This document shows, piece after piece, positions 57,896 to 64,000 of a stretch of DNA of 64,000 nucleotides (its first letter is position 1; every line of letters starts with the position of its first letter). This DNA is from Pseudobdellovibrionaceae bacterium (GTDB lineage: Bacteria; Bdellovibrionota; Bdellovibrionia; Bdellovibrionales; Bdellovibrionaceae). The position numbers and the translations under genes are program-made. The stretch is from assembly GCA_019637955.1 (NCBI GenBank), contig JAHBUS010000002.1, positions 186,001 through 250,000 of the forward strand, in the 5' to 3' direction. The notes under the pieces are model-generated. The model had not been told where the DNA came from and did no database searches. It was given only the letters and a program-made list of their open reading frames with translations.

Positions 57896-57982
57896 CGCTC
57901 GTCAGATGTTGGAGAGCGCTGTGACGCTCGTCAGATGTTGGAGAGCGCTGTGACGCTCGTTGAATGTTGGAGAGCGCTGTGA
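57882..57982 (+). repeat. 29-bp tandem repeat, about 3.5 copies, spanning the menD/menH junction
   Basis: The core GGAGAGCGCTGTGACGCTCG starts at 57882, 57911 and 57940 with period 29, and a fourth partial copy starts at 57969. Each copy contains a ribosome-binding-like GGAGAG and an overlapping GTGA start/stop. The third unit differs slightly (GTTGAATG in place of GTCAGATG). Confidence 0.92.
57892..57982 (+). other. Relay of three overlapping 10-codon mini-ORFs
   Basis: GTG starts at 57892, 57921 and 57950 each open a ten-residue frame (VTLVRCWRAL twice, then VTLVECWRAL) ending in TGA at 57922-57924, 57951-57953 and 57980-57982. Each stop overlaps the next GTG by two bases. The first GTG overlaps the menD stop and the last TGA overlaps the menH GTG. 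Whether ribosomes relay through it is untested. Confidence 0.6.
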
Positions 57983-58773
57983 AGCTTCTGGTTCTTCCGG
58001 GGTTTCTAGGCACACGCCGGGACTTTGATGGATGGACGGCGGATCTGAGGCGCGCGCTCGCCGAGCGCGGCTTTGCGGAGTTTGAAGACGTGCGCGTGAT
58101 GGCGGTCTGCCAAGACGAGTTTCTCGCGCCGATGGGTTCATGGTCGGACTGGAATCGCAAGGTTTTGCTCGAAATCGAAAATTGGAAGGGCTCGTCTGAT
58201 CTCTATGCCGTCGGCTACTCGCTCGGCGGTCGACTGCTGCTCTCGCTCCACGCGGCACGGCCCGATCTCTTTGCCAAATTGGTTTTTCTCTCGGTGAACC
58301 CGGGGCTTCGCGACCCTGATGACCCTTCGCTTTCGCTTCAAGACGTGGGACGAGCCGAACTCGAGCGCGTGACACGTAAAACGAACGACGAGATCTGGGG
58401 TCAGCGGTTTTTCGAGGCGCCGTGGGAGCCGCTGATCAACGAGTGGCAGACGCAGCCCGTGTTTCGTGATTCGGTTCACGAGCCCGAGCGGCTCGAGAAC
58501 GACTACGACCGTGCCGTGCTGGCACGAGTCTTAACCACATTTTCGCTCGCGGACCAGCCGGACTTTCGAAATTGGATCCGTCGATCCCAGACCGAACAGC
58601 TCTGGCTCGCCGGGGAGAAGGATCCCAAATTCGTGGGCTTTGTCCAAGAGCTCATCGACTCTAAATTCGAGCACATCAAGGGCGGCATCGTGCCCAAGGC
58701 GTCGCACCGAATTTTCTTGGACAACCCGCGCTTCACATCCCGGCGGGTTGCGGAATTCTTTCAACCTTCTTGA
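57979..58773 (+). CDS. menH: MenH-like alpha/beta hydrolase (SHCHC synthase)
   Basis: 264 residues from GTG 57979, five bases after GGAGAG; ATG 57964 would add five residues encoded by the repeat. It opens LLVLPGFLGTRRDFDGW, the MenH oxyanion start, with nucleophile elbow GYSLGGRLLL and histidine in PKASHRIF. It removes pyruvate from SEPHCHC in menaquinone synthesis. Position after menD supports this. The 3' end overlaps the convergent protease gene by 41 bp. Confidence 0.87.
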   Translation: MKLLVLPGFLGTRRDFDGWTADLRRALAERGFAEFEDVRVMAVCQDEFLAPMGSWSDWNRKVLLEIENWKGSSDLYAVGYSLGGRLLLSLHAARPDLFAKLVFLSVNPGLRDPDDPSLSLQDVGRAELERVTRKTNDEIWGQRFFEAPWEPLINEWQTQPVFRDSVHEPERLENDYDRAVLARVLTTFSLADQPDFRNWIRRSQTEQLWLAGEKDPKFVGFVQELIDSKFEHIKGGIVPKASHRIFLDNPRFTSRRVAEFFQPS

Positions 58774-59623
58774 CCAAATTCAGAGCCGCGATGGTGGAAC
58801 GGATCCAAGACCCGTAGCTCACGATATTCGTGTACACCGCGAACCGTTCGCAGGTGTCGCCGGGGTCTTGGTACCCGCGTGACGTCACCCCGAACAGGAG
58901 CGTCTCTTGCCCCACGCGCACGAAAGCGGGCCCGCCCGAGTCCCCATGACAAGCACCGTGCTTGTTGTTCTGATCGAACAAAACCTCGCTCGAAGAAAAG
59001 CGCGCCTGGGCGAATTTGACGTCGGTTTTCAAAAGTTGATCCGTGGGCGTGCGCAAGCGCCCGTCGGTGATCCCGAACCCCGCGATGGTGGCCGTGCCGC
59101 CATCTTTCAGCGCCGAGGACTGAGTCAGGAGTTTGGCCGGCTTAAATCCTTGGGGAACCTCGCCCACGAATCTCAGCACGGCGATATCGCCCCAATCCGC
59201 GCGCTGCGAAGCCTTGAGGCGGGGCCAGAGAGGACTGGTGCGTCCCGCAACCACGCGGCGGGCCTGCATCTGGGCGGCCTCGCTTTGCGTTTTGGGAATC
59301 TTGCGCGAAAAGAGGATCCCGCGCTCGAGCGGATTTTCGGACGTGCAATGCGCGGCGGTCACCACCATATTGTTGTCGATCAAAGAGCCGGTGCAGATCA
59401 CCGCTCCCGCTTTGAGATCGATAATGCCCACGGTGCTCGCGGCGACGGGATCGTTGTCGTCGACGGCCTCACCCCCGATAATGCCGCTGGCGTCGGCCGG
59501 AAGCGCGTCTTCCACGCTCGCGATCTCGCGCGAAGGATCGGAGCAGGCAGTGACTCCCGCGATCGTCAGCCCCCACAGCAGCCCCATCAGAATCTTTTTT
59601 TGAATGCTCATTTGTGATTTCAT
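58733..59623 (-). CDS. Trypsin-like (S1) serine protease lipoprotein, zymogen-like
   Basis: 296 residues; GGGGGTG precedes the ATG. The signal peptide ends in VTACS, a lipobox. A propeptide of about 25 residues leads to IIGGEAV, the classic activation site. The triad is complete: TAAHC, DWGDIAVLRF and GDSGGPAF. Cys pairs fit the chymotrypsin fold. Anchored to a membrane and facing outward or into the periplasm, it could digest proteins, and in a predatory bacterium prey proteins (inference). Confidence 0.9.
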   Translation of the reverse strand: MKSQMSIQKKILMGLLWGLTIAGVTACSDPSREIASVEDALPADASGIIGGEAVDDNDPVAASTVGIIDLKAGAVICTGSLIDNNMVVTAAHCTSENPLERGILFSRKIPKTQSEAAQMQARRVVAGRTSPLWPRLKASQRADWGDIAVLRFVGEVPQGFKPAKLLTQSSALKDGGTATIAGFGITDGRLRTPTDQLLKTDVKFAQARFSSSEVLFDQNNKHGACHGDSGGPAFVRVGQETLLFGVTSRGYQDPGDTCERFAVYTNIVSYGSWIRSTIAALNLVKKVERIPQPAGM

Positions 59624-59824
59624 GTCTCACCCCCGACAGAAATCAAACCGCGCGCGCCCTCTTTTTAAAAGACGATTGTTTTCATCCGCAACATAAGAGT
59701 TCGTGATCGAAAGAGACCGCAAACCCGTTCTGGATGCGGGTTTGCGAGCGGTCCAAAAAATATTTTGAAGTTGATTAACCGGCCCGTACGGGGCCGGTGT
59801 CTTTGGCGCCGCCGCGCGATTTTG
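59624..59824. other. Intergenic region with two strong hairpins
   Basis: CGCAAACCC/GGGTTTGCG (59717-59745 area, within a longer GACCGC/GCGGTC stem) and ACCGGCCC/GGGCCGGT (about 59778-59799) both form stable hairpins. The second lies next to the stop of the minus-strand aminopeptidase gene and probably ends its transcript. The protease promoter should also lie here. Confidence 0.5.
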
Positions 59825-60775
59825 CTAGAGCGAGCGGAATTTGTCGGTGGCTTTGATCAGTGCCGAACGGATTCCGGGTTCGGCGGCCGAGTGGCCCGCA
59901 TCGGGAATAATCTGCAGATCGCTCTCGGGCCAGGCCCGGTGCAGCTCCCAAGCGCTCGTGGCCGGACAGACCACGTCGTAGCGGCCTTGCACGATCACGC
60001 CCGGAATATGGCGGATTTGACCGACATTCTCGAGCAGCCAGTTGTCGGTTTTAAAAAACGCATTGTTGATGAAGTAGTGCGCCTCGATGCGGGCAAACGG
60101 CAAAGCACGCGCGGGATCTTCCATGTCTTCGACGGCTTCACGTTTGACGTGCAGGTAGCTCGTCGCCATTTCCCACTGCGACCAAGTGCGGGCGGCGGCC
60201 AGGCGGACCTTTTCGTCTTCGGACGTGAGGCGCTTGTGATAAGCCTTCACGAAATCGCCGCGTTCCTGCGGTGGAATCAAATCGCGGTAGGTCTGCCAGA
60301 AATCCGGAAACAAATGGCTCGCGCCTTCTTGGTAGAACCATTTGATCTCGCTGGGGCGGCATAAGAAGATTCCGCGCAAGATCAGCGCTTGAACCCGGTC
60401 GGGGTGCGAAATCGCGTAGGTCAGCGACAACGTCGAGCCCCAAGAGCCGCCAAAAACGATCCAACGCTCGATTTTGAGATGCCGGCGCAGTTTTTCAATA
60501 TCGTCGACCAAGTCCCAAGTCGTATTGCCTTCAAGTTCAGCAAAGGGCGTGCTCTGCCCACAGCCGCGCTGGTCAAAGAGAACGACGCGATAATGCTTCG
60601 GATCGAAATAACGCCGGTGATCGGGACTGATGCCCCCGCCCGGTCCGCCATGCAGAAAAACGACTGGTTGGCCTTCAGGATTGCCGGCTTCTTCGAAAAA
60701 GATCTCGTGCATCTCCGAAACCTTCAGACGCCCTTGGTTGAAGGGGGAGATTTCGGGGTAAAAATCGCGCATCAT
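59825..60775 (-). CDS. pip: Prolyl aminopeptidase
   Basis: 316 residues; GAGGT precedes tandem ATG codons. Family signatures: HGGPGGG (oxyanion), LFDQRGCGQSTP, nucleophile elbow GGSWGSTL, RGIFLCR, acid in GRYDVVCP and histidine in DAGHSA. It removes N-terminal proline from peptides in the cytoplasm, fitting peptide import by the ABC system. Confidence 0.94.
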   Translation of the reverse strand: MMRDFYPEISPFNQGRLKVSEMHEIFFEEAGNPEGQPVVFLHGGPGGGISPDHRRYFDPKHYRVVLFDQRGCGQSTPFAELEGNTTWDLVDDIEKLRRHLKIERWIVFGGSWGSTLSLTYAISHPDRVQALILRGIFLCRPSEIKWFYQEGASHLFPDFWQTYRDLIPPQERGDFVKAYHKRLTSEDEKVRLAAARTWSQWEMATSYLHVKREAVEDMEDPARALPFARIEAHYFINNAFFKTDNWLLENVGQIRHIPGVIVQGRYDVVCPATSAWELHRAWPESDLQIIPDAGHSAAEPGIRSALIKATDKFRSL

Positions 60776-60867
60776 CTTGACCTCGATTCATGGGGAGAAG
60801 GATAAAAAGGAACTAGAAAACACTCTCTCGCAAAAGTCACCATTTCTTGGGTGACGAAAGGCTCTGC

Positions 60868-62883
60868 ATGCAACCTTTGAGCTTCTCTTCAGGTTTGGCC
60901 GGTAACCCCACTCGTGAACCCACCTACGCCGTTGAAATCAAGGGCGCCGACGGTCAGCCGTTGAAAGTGGCCGATCCCAAGGCGACCCGTGCACTGGTGT
61001 CGCTCATGGACATGAACGCGGTTCTGGGCGGCGCGGCTTCGCATTACGGCGGTCCCGCGGCTTTTGCCGAATTGATGTCGGCTCTGCACGGCTACGTGTT
61101 CTGGAAATCGCAAAAGGCGGGCAAGGCTTGGCACGAGATGTTCAACCTCGTGAATGATGCCGGTCACTGCGAAAACGGATTGTACGCGCTGAAAGCCAAC
61201 TACGGATTCGCGGACTTAAAAATTGACGACCTCAAAAAATTCCGCTCGATGGAGAGCCACCTCACCGGTCACGGTGAAGCGCATCTGTTCCCGAAAGGCG
61301 TGCAGATGTCGAACGGCCCCTTGGGCTCGGCCTTTCCGCAATCGCAAGGTTTGGCGATGGCCGATCATCACGCCGGGAACAAACGCGTGACCGTCACCGC
61401 GATTTCGGATGGCGGCTGCATGGAGGGCGAAGCGCGCGAGGCGATGGCGACCGTTCCCGGTTTTGCCCGCCAAGGAAAGCTCGCGCCTTTCGTTTTGATC
61501 ATCAGCGACAACAACACCAAACTCACCGGCCGTATCGATCAAGAGAGCTTTTCGATGACGCCCACGTTCGCGGCGCTCGAGACGCTGGGTTGGAAGGTCG
61601 TGAAACTCCAAGACGGTCACGACTTGCAAAAATGCTTCGACACGATTTCGGCCGCGATCGAAGAGGCCATCGCCAATCCGACCGTGCCGATCGCGATCCA
61701 CGCCAAAACGATCAAAGGCATCGGCACCAAAAAAACCGCCGAGTCTTCGACCGGCGCGCACGGATTTCCGCTCAAGAGCCCCACCGAACTGCCGGCGTTC
61801 CTCGAAGAGATCCTCGAGGGTTCGACGATGCCCGCGGAGTACATGGGCTGGATCGAGGAGCTCAAAAAATTTGAAACCGACATGAAGGCCAAAGCCGTGA
61901 AGCCGGCAACGCCTGAAGAAAAAATTCAAGTCGGCGTCTCGACGGCGATGGTGAATTGCCGCAAGAAAAACCTGCCGGTCGTTTCGGTGACCTCGGACCT
62001 TCCGGGCTCGACCGGGGTTGCCGGTTTCCGCAAAGAATTTCCCAAAGACTCGTTCGACGTCGGCGTCGCCGAGAGCAACATGATCTCGGCCGCGGCGGGC
62101 TTTTCGAAGGCAGGATTTATTCCCGTCGTGGACACCTTCGCGCAATTCGGCGTCACCAAGGGCGCGCTCCCGCTCACCATGGCCTCGCTCTCACTCGCGC
62201 CGATGATCTGCGTGTTCTCGCATACGGGCTTTCAGGACGCGGCCGACGGCGCTTCTCACCAGGCGCTCACCTACTTGTCGATGACCATGGGGATTCCGCA
62301 TCTCAAGGTTTTCACGCTCAGCTCGAGCGAGGAGGCCGATGCTCTCGTGACCCAAGCGATCGAAAAATTTGCGGCGGACCGCCAAGCGGGGCGCACGCCC
62401 GACACCACGGTGTTCTTTTTGGGCCGCGAGAACTTCCCGAAGACTTACAAAGCGGGTCTCACGTACAAACTTGGTGAGGCGCAAGTCCTGCGCGAAGACC
62501 TTAAAGCGAAAAATATCTTGATCGTGGCCTCGGGTTCGATGGTGCCTCAGGCCTTGATCGCGAGCGACGAGCTCGCGAAAAAACAAGTCGGCAGCATCGT
62601 GCTGCACGCGTCGGCGCACTCGCATCCCGATTTCGCCGCGATCGAAAACGCGCTCAAGAAAACCGGCTCGATGATGGTCACCGTCGAGGATCATCAACTC
62701 ATCGGCGGCTTCGGCCAGCGCTTGGTCGGGGAGCTGATCGACCGTAAAAATGCCGTCCGCGCCAAAATGCTCGGGGTGCACGGTGAGTTCGGTCAAAGCG
62801 CCTACAACGCGATTGATCTTTATCAGAAACACGGAATCGACTCGACGGCGATCGTCAAAGCGGCTCAAAATCTGCTCGGATGA
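60868..62883 (+). CDS. Transketolase-like thiamine-diphosphate enzyme (atypical)
   Basis: 671 residues from ATG 60868, with AAAGG six bases upstream; a TTG at 60847 is less likely. Transketolase architecture is clear: cofactor motif SDGGCMEGEAREAM ... SDNNTKLTG, catalytic Glu in VGVAESNMISAAAG, and SHTGFQDAADGASHQALTYL for the pyrimidine domain. It differs from common transketolases: the GHPG loop reads SHYGGP and GDG reads SDGG. It may supply erythrose-4-phosphate for aroF, or use other substrates. Its stop overlaps the racemase start (ATGA). Confidence 0.8.
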   Translation: MQPLSFSSGLAGNPTREPTYAVEIKGADGQPLKVADPKATRALVSLMDMNAVLGGAASHYGGPAAFAELMSALHGYVFWKSQKAGKAWHEMFNLVNDAGHCENGLYALKANYGFADLKIDDLKKFRSMESHLTGHGEAHLFPKGVQMSNGPLGSAFPQSQGLAMADHHAGNKRVTVTAISDGGCMEGEAREAMATVPGFARQGKLAPFVLIISDNNTKLTGRIDQESFSMTPTFAALETLGWKVVKLQDGHDLQKCFDTISAAIEEAIANPTVPIAIHAKTIKGIGTKKTAESSTGAHGFPLKSPTELPAFLEEILEGSTMPAEYMGWIEELKKFETDMKAKAVKPATPEEKIQVGVSTAMVNCRKKNLPVVSVTSDLPGSTGVAGFRKEFPKDSFDVGVAESNMISAAAGFSKAGFIPVVDTFAQFGVTKGALPLTMASLSLAPMICVFSHTGFQDAADGASHQALTYLSMTMGIPHLKVFTLSSSEEADALVTQAIEKFAADRQAGRTPDTTVFFLGRENFPKTYKAGLTYKLGEAQVLREDLKAKNILIVASGSMVPQALIASDELAKKQVGSIVLHASAHSHPDFAAIENALKKTGSMMVTVEDHQLIGGFGQRLVGELIDRKNAVRAKMLGVHGEFGQSAYNAIDLYQKHGIDSTAIVKAAQNLLG

Positions 62884-63572
62884 AGACGATCGGCCTGCTG
62901 GGAGGCATGAGTTGGGAGTCGACCCAGATCTATTATGCGGAGATGAACCGAAGGGTTCGCGAAAAGCGGGGCGGTCACGAAGCCGCTCGCATTCTGCTCT
63001 TTTCGGCGAACTTCGCGGAGATTCGCGAACTCACCGACAAGCAGGGTTGGAACGCCGTCGGTGAGTACTTGGGCTCGGCGGCCGTCAAACTTGAAGAGGC
63101 CGGGGCCGACATGATCTTGATGGCCACCAACACGATTCACGTTGTCGCCGATCAGATCCAAAACGACCTTCAAGTTCCCTTTCTGCACATCGCGACCCCT
63201 CTGATCGAAGCGCTCAAAAAAGACGGCCGGCGCAAACTCGCGCTTCTCGGGACGCAAATGACCATGGAGAGCACCTTTTACCGTGAGCTGCTCGAGGTGG
63301 CAGGTTTTGAGGTGTGGACGCCCACGCCCGAAGACCGCGGCGAGGTGCACCGGATTATTTTTGATGAACTCACGCTGGGCGAGGTGTCGCCCGCCGCGCA
63401 GGATTTTTTCCGCGCGCTCGCGCTCAAAGCCCAGCACGCGGGCGCCGAGGGCGTGATTCTGGGTTGCACCGAACTGGGTCTCGTTCTCGAGGCCCGTCAA
63501 TCGCCGCTGCCCGTGTATGACACCGCCGTTCTTCACGCGCGCGCGGCCGCCGAATGGGCGCTCAAAGATTAA
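62880..63572 (+). CDS. Aspartate/glutamate racemase family protein
   Basis: 230 residues, coupled to the transketolase-like gene by a four-base overlap. It opens KTIGLLGGMSWEST, typical of the family. The second catalytic cysteine is present (LGCTELGLV) but the first is Thr (MATNTIH instead of CNTxH), the same change seen in the E. coli YgeA type of L-Asp/Glu racemase. It could make D-amino acids for cell wall or signalling. Confidence 0.85.
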   Translation: MKTIGLLGGMSWESTQIYYAEMNRRVREKRGGHEAARILLFSANFAEIRELTDKQGWNAVGEYLGSAAVKLEEAGADMILMATNTIHVVADQIQNDLQVPFLHIATPLIEALKKDGRRKLALLGTQMTMESTFYRELLEVAGFEVWTPTPEDRGEVHRIIFDELTLGEVSPAAQDFFRALALKAQHAGAEGVILGCTELGLVLEARQSPLPVYDTAVLHARAAAEWALKD

Positions 63573-63633
63573 TTTTCCTTAAAAAGCTCCTAAGCGCTTT
63601 CCTCTCCAGGAGCGCTGTTCTAGGCTTTCGAGC

Positions 63634-64000
63634 ATGAAACAGATGTCGTTTTTCTTTTTGTCCCTGCTTCTCCTGGTCTCGTGTGCGTCAACCCCTCCCT
63701 CGCCCGAAAATTATCTCATTTTGGCGTCGAACGAACGACCGCGTGAAGACCGCACCGAGGCGGTCGGAACAAAATTCGCTCTTTCGACTCAAGGGTCTTA
63801 CTCCACGCAAGCCGCGCGCGATGTTCTTGCCGAAGGCGGCAACCTGATCGATGCGGCGGTGACCGCGTCGTTCGTTCTTTCGGTCGAGCGGCCGCAATCG
63901 ACCGGGATCGCGGGCGGCGGCTTCATGTTGTACCGCGAAGCTTCGACGCAAAAAATTTACGCCATTGATTTTCGTGAGCGCGCGCCGCTCAAGTCCGAGG
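63634..64000 (+). CDS. ggt: Gamma-glutamyltransferase, lipoprotein form (5' part; runs off the right edge)
   Basis: 122 codons visible from ATG 63634. The signal peptide (SFFFLSLLLLVSC) ends in a lipobox. The mature part shows the family start: STQAARDVLAEGGNLIDAAVTASFVLSVERPQSTGIAGGGFM, then FRERAP with the gamma-glutamyl-binding Arg. The Thr nucleophile lies outside the window. It cleaves glutathione and gamma-glutamyl peptides outside the cytoplasm. TAGGCT at 63621 could be a -10 with a very short leader; no ribosome binding site is visible. Confidence 0.85.
   Translation, partial: MKQMSFFFLSLLLLVSCASTPPSPENYLILASNERPREDRTEAVGTKFALSTQGSYSTQAARDVLAEGGNLIDAAVTASFVLSVERPQSTGIAGGGFMLYREASTQKIYAIDFRERAPLKSE

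Noticed and set aside
57882-57982. CRISPR array at the 29-bp repeats
   Set aside because: Units follow each other with no spacers, there are under four copies, and no cas genes are nearby; the coding overlap explains the unit.
26260-63630. CTAG(A/G)CTTT as a common promoter motif (26267, 32740, 63620, and similar at 20270)
   Set aside because: Suggestive as -10 elements, but one copy overlaps a stop codon and none has a consistent -35; four cases are too few to call a motif.

Overview
This is a GC-rich, gene-dense bacterial chromosome segment with about 57 protein genes and no rRNA, tRNA, prophage, insertion sequence or CRISPR array that I can see. The cell is clearly Gram-negative: there are Porin_5-type outer-membrane barrels, many lipoboxes, a TatA protein and a menaquinone pathway. 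Bdellovibrio-type porins, many small secreted or lipid-anchored orphans (one with a lipobox in a YQNCAP context) and secreted hydrolases point to the Bdellovibrionota. That placement is inference; no marker gene proves it.

Layout. 1-816: a broken-off, divergent SelO-like gene. 971-9332: envelope and redox locus, with two Porin_5 barrels flanking a PstS-type binding protein, a four-haem lipoprotein, a two-haem lipoprotein and a beta-barrel carrying its own c-type haem site; a Pho-box-like repeat precedes pstS. 9450-12311: response regulator, ATP-grasp ligase, exonuclease III, FxsA. 12399-20947: small exported proteins, two DUF1328-like paralogues each behind a sigma-54-type promoter, a class B PBP, TetR and a urate-oxidase-N-like membrane protein, an SH3 protein and a TraR/DksA-fold protein. 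21110-24825: peptide ABC binding protein and permeases, whose likely ATPases are 12 kb away at 36701-38655. 25003-28885: secreted proteins and speA. 29087-34851: diguanylate cyclase, CDF transporter, trmB, ferredoxin, SDR, trxB, response regulator, exoD. 34848-42446: lipoproteins, PilZ protein, the ABC ATPases, tatA, M14 peptidase, aldo/keto reductase, HPF-like protein.

42650-48342 is the standout region: ung, then aroB, aroA, a single gene fusing shikimate kinase, type I dehydroquinase and shikimate dehydrogenase, then aroC. Domain order from aroB through the fusion is exactly that of the eukaryotic pentafunctional AROM protein. Next comes a 1415-residue repeat lipoprotein (48344-52588), then a chorismate/menaquinone block: aroF, menG and a hydrolase on the minus strand, diverging from menF, menD and menH. 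Between menD and menH a 29-bp tandem repeat has multiplied a stop/start overlap into a chain of three mini-ORFs. The window ends with a serine protease, prolyl aminopeptidase, a transketolase-like enzyme, an aspartate/glutamate racemase and the start of a gamma-glutamyltransferase.

Together the aro and men blocks make DAHP from central metabolism (the transketolase-like gene is nearby), chorismate from DAHP, and menaquinone precursors from chorismate. The cytochromes at 3780-8224 could draw on that quinone pool, but this is only inferred from context. Scattered over the segment is a 17-nt palindrome that directly follows the TAA stop codon of three unrelated genes, always in the same orientation.
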